Assembly (NCBI GenBank): GCA_003284275.1
Contig: QBVU01000006.1
Location: 1 to 59,200, forward strand
DNA: 59,200 nt
Source: Pelagibacteraceae bacterium AG-313-A04
GTDB taxonomy: Bacteria > Pseudomonadota > Alphaproteobacteria > Pelagibacterales > Pelagibacteraceae
Reading direction: 5' to 3'
The notes under the pieces were generated by a model. The model was not told the origin of the DNA. It searched no databases and saw nothing but the letters and a program-made list of their open reading frames with translations. Numbering within the stretch: position 1 is the first letter of the stretch; every line of letters begins with the position of its first letter. The translations under genes were made by a program, and so were the position numbers. Below, one piece after another: positions 1 to 8,427 of the stretch.

Positions 1-1413
1 CATTTTCTCAGAAATTCTTACCATCATAGCAAGACGAGGATTTTTTAAGAAAAATTTTTTATGACCATCTATAAATTTCCAATATAATCCATCCATAACA
101 TCACACCATGGACCTTTTTTAAAATGCATCATCTTTAAAAAATAACTAGAGCCGCAAATATAAGGTTTGGTTGCAAATATTCCACCATCACTAAATAAAC
201 CCATTCCGTAAACGTTTGGGGCCATCACCCAGTCTGAAGAGTCTACAAACATTTCCATAAACCATTTATAAACTTGTTTTGGATTTATTTCACATAGGTT
301 CATGATATTCGCTAAAATCATTAATCTTTCAATGTGATGAGACCATCCATAATCTTTAGCATTATTGATTGCATGATCAAGAGGATCTAAACCTGTAGTA
401 CCTTCATACCAAGATTTTTTCATCTTTCGATTATGATTAAAAAAATTTGTTTTTTCTAATCTTTGATCATAATTTTGATAAATTCCTCTCATAAATTCTC
501 TCCAACCAATAATTTGCCTTACGTAACCTTCTAAAGAATTCATGGGCACTTTGTTCTCAACTTTTTTTAATTTAGTAATAATTTCTTCAGGCGTAATTAA
601 TCCCAAATTTATAAGAGGGCTTAAAGCGCTATGAAAAACAGTATTTGATTTATTAGTTACAGCATCTTCATAATCCCCAAAAAGTTTAATTCTTTCTTTG
701 AAGAATTCATCCAACCATTTATTTGCATCTTTCCTTGTTGTAGGAAACCAAAATTTATCTGTATTGCCTGGATGATCTTTAAAGTTAGAATTTATAAATT
801 TTTTTAAAATAGTAGTTTCTTTTGTATCTTTAACTTTAGATATTTCTGGAATTTTAATTGTATTAGGTAGTTTTTTTCTATTTTCTTCATCGAAGCTCCA
901 TTTATTTCCTTTTGGTGTTCCATTTTTATTCATCAACAAATTTGTTTTAGTTCTAACAATTTTATAAAAGTTTGCCATGAAAGGTCGCTTATTCTTAGAG
1001 AGGTAGTTTTTAAATTCGTTTCTATCTATTAAAAACATTGGAGATTTTATTTGATTGATTTTGAGTGAATTTTTTTTAGCAATATTAATTATTTTTTTTT
1101 CAAAAAATTTATCCTCAATTTCAAAAAAAGATATTTCTTTAAATTTTTTTTCTTTTATTATTTTGTCTAATTTTTTTTCATAAGATACTTTAAAATCTTT
1201 ATTTATGTCTTTATAAATTAAATTGAAATTTTTAGATTTAATCTCCTCCCTAAAAGATCTCATTGAGGATAGAAATAATAAAATCTTAAGTTTGTGATGC
1301 TTTTCAAATGTACATAAACCATAATCTTCAGCCATAAAAAAAGTATGATCTTTAAAATCATTTAAGTATTTTGGTGAAAATAATTGATTTCCAAGTAATA
1401 AAAAAAGCTTCAT
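1..1413 (-). CDS. Cryptochrome/photolyase-related protein (DPRP family), 3' end outside window
   Basis: An open frame of 471 codons starts at the ATG at 1413 and runs off the left edge, so the C-terminus is missing; related proteins are usually about 500 residues. The N-terminus (LLLGNQL) and the C-terminal FAD-binding half (GWREFMRG, GWSHHIERLMILANI, WVMAPNVYGMG, near residue 437 GPWCDVMDGLYW) match the deoxyribodipyrimidine photolyase-related family, which includes bacterial (6-4) photolyases. Family members bind FAD and repair or sense light-induced DNA damage. In well-studied members a C-x2-C plus a later Cys bind a [4Fe-4S] cluster just before the LYW stretch; here only Cys437 is present there, so the cluster may be absent. 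It is transcribed away from the SDR gene at 1498, sharing an 84-base gap. Confidence 0.85.
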   Translation of the reverse strand, partial: MKLFLLLGNQLFSPKYLNDFKDHTFFMAEDYGLCTFEKHHKLKILLFLSSMRSFREEIKSKNFNLIYKDINKDFKVSYEKKLDKIIKEKKFKEISFFEIEDKFFEKKIINIAKKNSLKINQIKSPMFLIDRNEFKNYLSKNKRPFMANFYKIVRTKTNLLMNKNGTPKGNKWSFDEENRKKLPNTIKIPEISKVKDTKETTILKKFINSNFKDHPGNTDKFWFPTTRKDANKWLDEFFKERIKLFGDYEDAVTNKSNTVFHSALSPLINLGLITPEEIITKLKKVENKVPMNSLEGYVRQIIGWREFMRGIYQNYDQRLEKTNFFNHNRKMKKSWYEGTTGLDPLDHAINNAKDYGWSHHIERLMILANIMNLCEINPKQVYKWFMEMFVDSSDWVMAPNVYGMGLFSDGGIFATKPYICGSSYFLKMMHFKKGPWCDVMDGLYWKFIDGHKKFFLKNPRLAMMVRISEKM

Positions 1414-1497
1414 ATATAGTAAATTACACCTTTTATTAAGTTATTACACGCGTCATTATTTGCATTTAATTCATGGTTAATAGTGTTATTTTTAAAT

Positions 1498-2208
1498 ATG
1501 AAAAAAGTAATATTAGGCGCAACCGGATCAATTGGATCCTCACTTGCAAAAAAACTTGTAGGGTCAGGGGAACAAGTACATTTGGTAGGAAGAGACGAAG
1601 CTAGTTTATCAGAGTTAGCAAACGAGCTTAATTCTACGTTTACAACGTGTGATGTTTTAGAAGAAAATTTTTCTGAAAAAATAATTAATGATCTTAAAGA
1701 CGAGCAGGTGAATGGCTTAGCTTATTGTGTTGGATCAATAGATCTTAAACCTCTAAAGCTAACTAAGAAAAGTGATTTTATGCAGTCATTCAATCTTAAT
1801 TTAGTTTCTGCAACAGAAATTATTAAATCTTTAGCTGATAATTTAAAAGCAAGCAAGGGGTCGATTGTTTTATTCTCAACAGTGGCTGTACAACAAGGTT
1901 TTCCAAACCATGCTATAGTTTCATCTGCGAAAGGAGCAGTTGAAGGTTTAACCCTAGCTCTTGCCGCTGAATATGCTCCAAACATTAGAGTAAATTGTAT
2001 TGCTCCAAGTTTGACTAATTCAAAAATATCAAATTTTTTACTTAAAAACGAGAAGATGGCTGAGAGTATTGCTAAAATGCATCCACTAAAAAGAATTGGA
2101 GAAGGAGGGGATTCTGCATCTGTAGCAAAGTTTCTTCTAACAGATGAAAGCTCTTGGATTACAGGTCAAATCTTTGGTGTTGACGGAGGAAGATCATCTG
2201 TCGCATAA
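1498..2208 (+). CDS. Atypical short-chain dehydrogenase/reductase lacking the catalytic Tyr
   Basis: A 236-residue Rossmann protein. I chose the ATG at 1498 because the GxxxGxG-type motif (GATGSIG, residues 7-13) then lies at the usual distance from the start; an upstream GTG at 1483 is also in frame. The classical SDR active site is YxxxK. Here the Lys is Lys145 (in VSSAKGAVEG) but the residue four before it is Val141, so the catalytic Tyr is missing. The NAG motif is also altered (CVGS, about 77-80). The C-terminal DGGRSS end is normal. It may bind nucleotide without classical reductase chemistry. It is divergent from the photolyase-related gene, and the pairing suggests a shared role, which is inference. 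Confidence 0.8.
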   Translation: MKKVILGATGSIGSSLAKKLVGSGEQVHLVGRDEASLSELANELNSTFTTCDVLEENFSEKIINDLKDEQVNGLAYCVGSIDLKPLKLTKKSDFMQSFNLNLVSATEIIKSLADNLKASKGSIVLFSTVAVQQGFPNHAIVSSAKGAVEGLTLALAAEYAPNIRVNCIAPSLTNSKISNFLLKNEKMAESIAKMHPLKRIGEGGDSASVAKFLLTDESSWITGQIFGVDGGRSSVA

Positions 2209-2239
2209 CAATTATTGTTTAAATATTTAAATTGATATT

Positions 2240-2725
2240 ATGAAAAAAATCACAATTTTATTATTAACTTTATTTTTAAGTACTAGCCTTATGGCTGCCG
2301 GAAGTGATAGTAGCAGCGATACTTCAAAAGACTCTTTATATGATGATGCTGTGAAATTAGTAAAAAGAGCTGGTAAGCTTGAGAAAAAAGAAAATTTAGA
2401 TAAAGCTAAGAAGCTCTACGTACAAGCTTTCTCTAAATTAGAAAAGGCTTATAAGTCAGATAAAAAAAATCCAGATATTCTAAATTATATGGGATTCACA
2501 ACTAGAAAAGTTGGAAATTTTGACCAGGCTGAAAAATTTTACTTAGAGGGTTTAAAAATTAAACCAAATCACAATGGTATTAATGAATATTTAGGCGAAC
2601 TTTACGTCCAGACAAATCAAATTGACAAAGCTAACGAAAGATTAGCAGTTCTTAAAAATTGTAATTGTGATGAATATAATGAGCTTGAATTGATTATTAA
2701 AAATAAGGGCGTTAAAGTTTATTAA
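2240..2725 (+). CDS. Secreted TPR-repeat protein
   Basis: 161 residues with a signal peptide (MKKITILLLTLFLSTSLMAA, cleavage near residue 20). The mature part begins with a Ser/Asp-rich linker. It then has tetratricopeptide-like helical repeats between about residues 55 and 140: ILNYMGFTTRKVGNFDQAEKF, then HNGINEYLGELYVQTNQIDKA. TPR domains bind proteins, so this is probably a periplasmic scaffold or assembly factor with no assigned partner. It follows the SDR by 31 bases on the same strand and converges on the DUF2237 gene with a 4-base overlap at their ends. Confidence 0.75.
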   Translation: MKKITILLLTLFLSTSLMAAGSDSSSDTSKDSLYDDAVKLVKRAGKLEKKENLDKAKKLYVQAFSKLEKAYKSDKKNPDILNYMGFTTRKVGNFDQAEKFYLEGLKIKPNHNGINEYLGELYVQTNQIDKANERLAVLKNCNCDEYNELELIIKNKGVKVY

Positions 2726-3099
2726 GACAAGTCTAAAGCAAATTTCTTCAACTTTTCGATCGGAATAAGCTCTAATGTTTTGGCATTAGTTTTTTTTAAG
2801 TAAACTTGACAAGCTGCTCCTTCTTCAATTGCTCTTGCATACCATGTAGCACATACGCACCAGGAATCTCCGTCTTTTAAACCAGGGAAACCAAATTCGG
2901 GATGAGGTGTGATTAAATCATTACCAACTTTTTTAGACCATTGTAAAAATTCATCAGTTACTTTTGCACATACGGTGTGCACTCCTCGATCATTTTTATC
3001 CGTATTACAGCATCCGTCTCTAAACCATCCGGTTAAAGGATCATTAGAACATGGCTCAAGGGGTTCTCCAAAAACATTTTTTTGAATTTTTTCACTCAT
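2722..3099 (-). CDS. DUF2237 family protein
   Basis: 125 residues. The sequence NVFGEPLEPCSNDPLTGWFRDG near the start, the CCN pair, GVHTVCA and the PEFGFPGLKDGDSWCVCATW stretch are typical of the uncharacterised DUF2237 family (COG3651). It has several conserved cysteines (C17, C30, C31, C44, and the C-x-C at about 82-84), which suggests metal binding or redox chemistry, though no function is known. Its start overlaps the stop of the upstream oxygenase gene by four bases, so the two are probably cotranscribed. Confidence 0.8.
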   Translation of the reverse strand: MSEKIQKNVFGEPLEPCSNDPLTGWFRDGCCNTDKNDRGVHTVCAKVTDEFLQWSKKVGNDLITPHPEFGFPGLKDGDSWCVCATWYARAIEEGAACQVYLKKTNAKTLELIPIEKLKKFALDLS

Positions 3100-3704
3100 T
3101 TACTAAATACATTTGCGATTTTTTTATCAATTTCCAGATTAAAAGAAAAAGATCTTCTCTCACCTTTAGTTTTAAATGGATACGCTGTATGCATTAAATA
3201 GTGAGGAAACAATATCATATCACCCACTTTTGGTTGATGATTAAAAATACACTCACTCATTAACATTTTGCTTCCATTAATAAAATCTATTGAGCCGTCA
3301 GTTTTAGTATTTTTTTTATTTTTAGAAATAAATTTAGGTATCTTTAAGTAACCAACTCCTGAAATATGCCCATCATGAAAATGAATAGGATTATATTCAT
3401 CATTAAATTGACGAACTACCCAAAAATTTTTTATTTTAATTTTCGAAATTTTTTTCCCTAAACTTTTAAAAATATAATTTTTTACTGCTTTAAATAAAAT
3501 CTTTTCTAAGTTTTTTTTAATAAAGTTTTTTGGTAATTGAAATTCTTGTTTAACTTGACCGACTAGTTTATTTGAATAATCTAATTTTTTTAACAAATTT
3601 TGTTTTGAGGTTATTTTATCAACCTCAGTATTTATTTTTTTTATCGTATTCTTTGAAAGTTTAAGACTTGCGATTTTAGGACCAAATGGACTTAAAACTC
3701 TCAT
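3096..3704 (-). CDS. Putative 2-oxoglutarate/Fe(II) oxygenase (TIGR02466-like)
   Basis: 202 residues. The C-terminal half carries the features of the 2OG-FeII_Oxy_5 family: an iron-binding type stretch PIHFHDGHISGVGYLKIP (His and Asp at about 109-113), then VGDMILFPHYLMHTAYPF with the distal His, and GERRSFSFNLEI with the Arg that would hold 2-oxoglutarate. The N-terminal 80 residues are Lys-rich and weakly conserved. The substrate is unknown. It lies between hisI and the DUF2237 gene on the same strand, with gaps of 2 and -4 bases, so it looks like the middle gene of a three-gene unit. Confidence 0.7.
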   Translation of the reverse strand: MRVLSPFGPKIASLKLSKNTIKKINTEVDKITSKQNLLKKLDYSNKLVGQVKQEFQLPKNFIKKNLEKILFKAVKNYIFKSLGKKISKIKIKNFWVVRQFNDEYNPIHFHDGHISGVGYLKIPKFISKNKKNTKTDGSIDFINGSKMLMSECIFNHQPKVGDMILFPHYLMHTAYPFKTKGERRSFSFNLEIDKKIANVFSK

Positions 3705-3706
3705 AC

Positions 3707-4174
3707 TTATAATTTTGTAGGATTGGGTTGACCTTTGTAAACCTCTTCAGGGTCAAATTTTTTTTTCTTTTCCTTAAAATCTAACTCAATTTCTGCAGCG
3801 TTTTTAATTGGTCCTAAAGATATTGATCGATAAAAACAAGACTTGTATCCGACATGGCAACTCGCACCATTCCCAATATCTACTGACATCCATAAAGCAT
3901 CCTGATCATCGTCAATTCTTAAATCAACTACTTTTTGAACAAATCCACTCGTTTTACCTTTATGCCATAAAGCTTTTTTTGATCTACTCCAGTAATGAGC
4001 TTCTTTTGTTTCTATTGTTTTTTTTAAAGCTTCTTCATTCATATAACCATGCATTAAAAGTTCTCCAGAGCTACCATCAGTGGTAGTTACAGGAATAAGA
4101 CCATTGCTATCAAATTTTGGTGAGAGAAATTTCCCCTCCTCAACTTCAAATATATTTTCTCTTTTTTTAAACAT
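3707..4174 (-). CDS. hisI: Phosphoribosyl-AMP cyclohydrolase
   Basis: HisI opens the adenine ring of PR-AMP in histidine biosynthesis. Key motifs are visible: LMHGYMNEEALKKTIET, AHYWSRSKKALWHKGKTSG, the zinc-binding DDDQDALWMSVD acid cluster, and CHVGYKSCFYR with the two catalytic-zinc cysteines. I prefer the ATG at 4174 (MFKKRENIF, 155 residues). An in-frame ATG at 4216 would add a hydrophobic 14-residue stretch that the family does not have and would crowd the divergent folE promoter. It is separate from any other histidine gene here, and no HisE domain is fused to it. Confidence 0.92.
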   Translation of the reverse strand: MFKKRENIFEVEEGKFLSPKFDSNGLIPVTTTDGSSGELLMHGYMNEEALKKTIETKEAHYWSRSKKALWHKGKTSGFVQKVVDLRIDDDQDALWMSVDIGNGASCHVGYKSCFYRSISLGPIKNAAEIELDFKEKKKKFDPEEVYKGQPNPTKL

Positions 4175-4248
4175 GTCAGTAAAATAGTGAAAAAAAGACA
4201 AAATAGCAATTTGCAATAATTAGATATGTCCTATAAAAACGTTTTGCA

Positions 4249-4857
4249 ATGAAATTAGTTAAAGACGTAAATAGAAATAATCAAAATAAACCTCAAGTCA
4301 GTGATAAAGATGCTGAAGAGGCAATAAAAAAACTACTAGCATGGATTGGCGAAGATCCAAGTAGGGAAGGTCTATTAGAAACTCCAAAACGGGTAGTTAA
4401 AGCTTTTAAAGAGTATTTTAAAGGTTATCATCAAAACGCAGATGAAGATTTATCAAAGACTTTCGGGGATGTTGAAGGCTACGACGATATGGTAATTGAA
4501 AAAAATATAACTTTAGAAAGTCATTGCGAGCATCATATGGCTCCTATAATTGGTGTTGCCCATGTTTCTTATATTCCAAATAAAAAAGTTGTAGGACTTA
4601 GCAAGTTAGCTAGAACAGTTGAAGTTTTTTCTAAAAGACTGCAAACACAAGAGAGATTGACAATGCAAATAGCAAAAACTCTTATGAGTGCCTTGGATGC
4701 AAAAGGTGTAGCAGTTACAATTGACGCTGCACATCAATGTATGACCATGCGTGGAATTAAAAAAGAAAAAGCAACTACAGTTACAAATTATTTTTTAGGA
4801 TCCTTTAAAGAAGACTTAAGTATTCAAAATAGGTACCTAAAATATATTGGAAAATAA
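4249..4857 (+). CDS. folE: GTP cyclohydrolase I
   Basis: FolE converts GTP to dihydroneopterin triphosphate, the first step of folate synthesis. The 202-residue protein has the zinc site (ESHCEHHMAPIIG, Cys and His near residues 90-93), the KRLQTQERLT stretch that lines the GTP pocket, and the late AHQCMTMRG with the second zinc Cys. Its length is normal for type IA. The ATG of acuI follows its stop directly, so the two genes may be cotranscribed. The CADD-type gene at 18767 may supply the pABA for the same pathway. Confidence 0.95.
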   Translation: MKLVKDVNRNNQNKPQVSDKDAEEAIKKLLAWIGEDPSREGLLETPKRVVKAFKEYFKGYHQNADEDLSKTFGDVEGYDDMVIEKNITLESHCEHHMAPIIGVAHVSYIPNKKVVGLSKLARTVEVFSKRLQTQERLTMQIAKTLMSALDAKGVAVTIDAAHQCMTMRGIKKEKATTVTNYFLGSFKEDLSIQNRYLKYIGK

Positions 4858-5859
4858 ATGTCTGATAAATTCAAAGCTGTAGTAATTGATAATCAAAACG
4901 AAAAGTTCACAAGAGATATAAAAGAAATAGATAAAAGCCAATTAAAAGATGGAAATGTATTGGTTAAAGTAGATTATTCAAGCTTAAATTATAAAGATGC
5001 TCTGATTTTAAATGATGGAGGAAAGATCGTAAGAAAATTTCCTTTTGTTCCAGGAATAGATTTTTCAGGAACAGTTGTAGAGAGTGGAGATAGTAAATTT
5101 TCAAAAGATGATAAAGTAATTCTTACAGGGTTTAGAGTAGGAGAAGCATACTTTGGAGGGTTTTCACAATACGCTAAAGTTGACTCAAATTTTTTAGTAA
5201 AGATACCAAAAGAATTAGATACACATAAAGCCATGATGTTGGGTACAGCAGGTTTTACTGCTTTACTTTGCTCTTTTGCTGTAAAAGCGAAAGAAGAATT
5301 GCTATTAGGTGAAAAAGTTAAAGATGTTTTAGTGACTGGTGCTACTGGCGGTGTTGGAAGTATTGCAGTAATGATTTTATCCAAAATGGGATACGATGTT
5401 CATGCTGTTACTGGTAAAAAAGATAAGAACGATTACTTAAAAGATTTAGGTGCAAAAAATATTATTGATAGAAAAGAATTTGATGGAGAAAGCAAACTTC
5501 TTGAAAAAGGTGTGTGGGATGGAGTAGTAGACACTGTTGCAGGATCTGCTTTAACTAAAATATTTGCTCAAACAAAACCTGGAGGAATAGTCGCCGCTTG
5601 TGGAAATGCTGGAGGTATCAAAATAAATACAAATGTTATGCCATTTATTATAAGAGGAGTAAAATTGTGGGGAATTGATTCGTCAGGGTCATCAATAAAA
5701 CGAAGAGAATTCGTTTGGGAAGAGGCAGCTAAGTTAGTAGATTTTTCAAAAGTTCAATCATTTACTAAAGAGCTTTCATTTACTGAACTTTTAGAAACTT
5801 ATCCTAAACTTCTTAAAGGGGAGTTTTTTGGAAGAGCTATAGTAAATCCAAATAAATAA
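4858..5859 (+). CDS. acuI: Acryloyl-CoA reductase / YhdH-type quinone oxidoreductase
   Basis: A 333-residue zinc-free MDR protein of the YhdH/AcuI family. It has the N-terminal SSLNYKDALILN motif, a GIDFSGTVVESG stretch, the VTGATGGVGSIAV nucleotide-binding motif (about residues 160-172), and a VDTVAGSAL stretch. AcuI reduces acryloyl-CoA to propionyl-CoA with NADPH and is used by SAR11 and roseobacters to remove the toxic product of DMSP cleavage. No DMSP lyase or demethylase is next to it. Its start abuts the folE stop. YhdH-like activity on other enoyl compounds cannot be excluded from sequence. Confidence 0.85.
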   Translation: MSDKFKAVVIDNQNEKFTRDIKEIDKSQLKDGNVLVKVDYSSLNYKDALILNDGGKIVRKFPFVPGIDFSGTVVESGDSKFSKDDKVILTGFRVGEAYFGGFSQYAKVDSNFLVKIPKELDTHKAMMLGTAGFTALLCSFAVKAKEELLLGEKVKDVLVTGATGGVGSIAVMILSKMGYDVHAVTGKKDKNDYLKDLGAKNIIDRKEFDGESKLLEKGVWDGVVDTVAGSALTKIFAQTKPGGIVAACGNAGGIKINTNVMPFIIRGVKLWGIDSSGSSIKRREFVWEEAAKLVDFSKVQSFTKELSFTELLETYPKLLKGEFFGRAIVNPNK

Positions 5860-5878
5860 CTTATAATTAACTTTATCT

Positions 5879-6769
5879 ATGGATTGGGATAAATTAAAAA
5901 TATTTCATACTGTTGCAGAAGCGTCCAGTTTTACCAAAGCTTCAACCATCTTAAATCTTAGCCAATCAGCTATTAGCCGCCAAATTCAAGCATTAGAGAA
6001 TGACTTGAAAATCCAACTATTTGAAAGACACGCCCGTGGATTAGTACTTACTGAGAATGGTGAGTATCTTTATAAATCAGCACATGAAATTATTTCAAAA
6101 TTAAAAGATGTGGAGTCTAACTTAAGCGGACACAAAGATAAACTTAATGGAAAACTAACTGTTACAACTGTTGTTAGTTTTGGAACTACTTGGCTAACGC
6201 CTAGAATAAAAGAATTTATGGATTTACACCCGGATATTGAAATTGAATTAATATTTGATGACAGAGAGCTCGATCTAAGTACTCGTGAAGCAGATGTAGC
6301 AATCAGAATGAGAAGACCTAAACAATTAAATTTAATTCAAAAAAAATTCGTAGATTTTAATTATCATATTTATGGTTCAAATGATTATTTTCAAAAAAAT
6401 GGATATCCAAAAACCTTGAAAGATTTAAACAAGCATAAATTTATAACCTATGGAAAAGGAGCTCCATCTCCTGTTTACAATCCTGACTGGGTTTTAAAAC
6501 ATGGTGTTAAAGATGGTAAAAAAAGAAAATCAATTATGAAAGTTAATAGTGTTTATGGATTATTATTAGCAGTACAAAGTGGAGTAGGTTTGGCAGCTTT
6601 ACCAGATTATATTGCTCACAACGTTAGCAATATTACTAAAGTTTTACCAGAAGAAACAGGGAAGCCAACAGAAACTCATTTTGTATACCCAGCATCGTTA
6701 AAAAATAATGCGAGGTTAATGGCTTTTAGAAACTTTTTATTTACAAAGGTTAATGAATGGAAATTTTAG
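5879..6769 (+). CDS. LysR-family transcriptional regulator
   Basis: 296 residues. An N-terminal winged helix-turn-helix (LKIFHTVAEASSFTKASTILNLSQSAISRQIQALE, about residues 5-40) is followed by the linker helix and a periplasmic-binding-like effector domain (about 90-290). The effector is unknown. It lies 19 bases downstream of acuI on the same strand, so regulation of acuI or folE is a possibility but not shown. Its last 13 bases overlap the start of rseP, which is an unusual partner for a LysR gene. Confidence 0.92.
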   Translation: MDWDKLKIFHTVAEASSFTKASTILNLSQSAISRQIQALENDLKIQLFERHARGLVLTENGEYLYKSAHEIISKLKDVESNLSGHKDKLNGKLTVTTVVSFGTTWLTPRIKEFMDLHPDIEIELIFDDRELDLSTREADVAIRMRRPKQLNLIQKKFVDFNYHIYGSNDYFQKNGYPKTLKDLNKHKFITYGKGAPSPVYNPDWVLKHGVKDGKKRKSIMKVNSVYGLLLAVQSGVGLAALPDYIAHNVSNITKVLPEETGKPTETHFVYPASLKNNARLMAFRNFLFTKVNEWKF

Positions 6770-7875
6770 TATCATTTATAATTCCATTTATAATTCTGCT
6801 AACTGTCGTTGTCTTTATTCACGAATATGGACATTATTATTTCGCTAGAAAATATGGTGTTGGTATCACTGATTTTTCAATTGGATTTGGTAAAGAATTA
6901 TTTGGTTTTAATGACAAATCAGGCACAAGATGGAAATTTTGTGCGATACCCTTAGGGGGTTATGTTAAATTTTTCGGCGATAGGAATGTTTTTAGCCAAG
7001 CAGAGCAAGAAGAGCTATTAAGAAAATATAATAAAGAGGATAGAGAAAAGCTTTTTGTCGTTAAGCCCCTTTACCAAAGATCTTTAATTGTTGCAGCCGG
7101 CCCACTTGCAAACTTTTTATTAGCTATAGTTATTTTTGCATTTATTTATATGTTTGCAGGTAAGGATTTCACACCTGCACAAATTCAAGATGTTCAACCT
7201 AAAAGCCCAGCATATGAAGCAGGTATTAAATCAGGTGATTTAATTCAATCAATAAACAATAGAGAGGTAAAAAGTATCATGGAAGTCTCTACTTTTATAA
7301 ATGCTTCATCTTCAAAAATTATTGATATTAAAGTTTTAAGAAATGGCACTGAACTTACCTTAAAAGTTAAACCAAAATTTATTCAAGGTAAAGATTCTTT
7401 AGGTAATCAAATAAATAAGAAGATTATTGGTATTAAAATCGCACCTTTGAATGAAGAGATAAACAGAAAACGTTTAGGACCTGCAACAGCTTTGTTTTAT
7501 GCTGTAAAGGAGACATGGTTTGTAATTGAGGCATCGTGGGAATTTATAATTTCAATGTTTAAAGGAACAGGAGATACCTCTCAACTAGGAGGACCAATAA
7601 AAATTGCTAAAATTACTGGTCAAGTTGCTAAATTTGGCGTTGTCGCTTTCTTGAGTATTATGGCTTATATTTCAATAAGCTTAGGATTTATTAACCTTTT
7701 ACCCATACCTATGTTAGACGGCGGTCATTTAATGTTTTATGCATTTGAGAAAATTTTAGGTAAGCCTTTAACCCAAAGAACCCAGGAAGGTTTTTTTCGA
7801 ATCGGGTTGTTTCTGTTGCTTTCTCTCATGTTTTTTACAACTTTTAATGACCTTAAAGATTTAGGCTTGTTTTAA
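6757..7875 (+). CDS. rseP: RIP metalloprotease (site-2 protease RseP)
   Basis: A 372-residue inner-membrane zinc protease. HEYGH in the first membrane helix (about residues 23-27) is the HExxH active site. NLLPIPMLDGGHL in the last part holds the third zinc ligand. One PDZ domain lies between (about 130-215, IQDVQPKSPAYEAGIKSGD), where E. coli RseP has two. The family cleaves anti-sigma factors and leftover signal peptides. The gene overlaps the LysR gene by 13 bases; in many proteobacteria rseP instead sits beside bamA, and no bamA is in this window downstream of it. Confidence 0.93.
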   Translation: MEILVSFIIPFIILLTVVVFIHEYGHYYFARKYGVGITDFSIGFGKELFGFNDKSGTRWKFCAIPLGGYVKFFGDRNVFSQAEQEELLRKYNKEDREKLFVVKPLYQRSLIVAAGPLANFLLAIVIFAFIYMFAGKDFTPAQIQDVQPKSPAYEAGIKSGDLIQSINNREVKSIMEVSTFINASSSKIIDIKVLRNGTELTLKVKPKFIQGKDSLGNQINKKIIGIKIAPLNEEINRKRLGPATALFYAVKETWFVIEASWEFIISMFKGTGDTSQLGGPIKIAKITGQVAKFGVVAFLSIMAYISISLGFINLLPIPMLDGGHLMFYAFEKILGKPLTQRTQEGFFRIGLFLLLSLMFFTTFNDLKDLGLF

Positions 7876-7923
7876 GCCATTTTTTAAGATCAAAAAAGTC
7901 AATAAAAACAACACTTTTAAGGG

Positions 7924-7937
7924 CACAATATATTGTG
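7924..7937. promoter_or_regulatory. Perfect 14-base palindrome upstream of HU
   Basis: The sequence cacaatatattgtg reads the same on both strands. It lies 85 bases before the HU gene and 49 bases after rseP, inside a 146-base gap that is otherwise plain A+T-rich sequence. It is the right size for a dimeric regulator site, but I do not recognise the regulator. Confidence 0.35.
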
Positions 7938-8021
7938 TTAACATTTACGTGAAACACTAAAAAAACATTGATTTTACAAGGTTTTTCTGCAGATTAGAAA
8001 ATAACCATAAAGGGGCATAAA

Positions 8022-8297
8022 ATGAATAAAAAACAACTAGTAGCAAAAATATCGTCAACTTTGGGTCAAAGTAAAGCAGATGCTGAAAGAACTTTCGATT
8101 CAATAACGACAATAATTTTAGATGCTTTGAAAAACGACGATACTGTGAAGATAGCTGGTTTTGGTACATATAAAGTAGCAAAAAGAAAAGCCAGAGTAGG
8201 AAGAAATCCTAGAACAGGTGAGTCAATTCAAATCGCTGCATCTCAAAAAGTGAAGTTTTTACCCGCTAAAAGCTTGAAAGAAATGTTTAATCGATAA
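8022..8297 (+). CDS. HU-family DNA-binding protein
   Basis: 91 residues. It has the typical HU/IHF layout: an N-terminal helical dimer part (MNKKQLVAKISSTLGQSKADAE), the VKIAGFGTYKVAKRKARVGRNPRTGE beta-arm with the RNPRTG tip (about residues 63-68), and the C-terminal VKFLPAKSLKE. It bends and compacts DNA. A GGGGC-containing purine stretch lies just before the ATG. The gene stands alone, with a palindrome upstream and a 14-bp hairpin directly after its stop, as expected for a strongly expressed single gene. Confidence 0.95.
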   Translation: MNKKQLVAKISSTLGQSKADAERTFDSITTIILDALKNDDTVKIAGFGTYKVAKRKARVGRNPRTGESIQIAASQKVKFLPAKSLKEMFNR

Positions 8298-8306
8298 ACA
8301 TTTATT

Positions 8307-8339
8307 TAGCCCTTATTTGAAAATCTCAAATAAGGGCTA
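8307..8339 (+). terminator. Hairpin after HU gene
   Basis: A perfect 14-bp stem (tagcccttatttga, 8307-8320, pairs with 8326-8339) with a 5-base loop starts 9 bases after the HU stop codon. There is no clear T-run after it on the plus strand, so it may be a transcript end or 3' stabiliser rather than a classic intrinsic terminator. Confidence 0.6.
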
Positions 8340-8427
8340 ACTACTTGCAAAAACTGCATAGCTAAATTCTACACATAACAGTTCTTAAAATTAAAAAAAA
8401 AATTATAAAAAAAAAAAAGGAGTTTTT

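Noticed and set aside
8388-8420. Long A-rich run before amt as a functional repeat
   Set aside because: Simple A-runs are common in this composition; I see no repeat unit beyond base bias, and it ends in an ordinary ribosome site.
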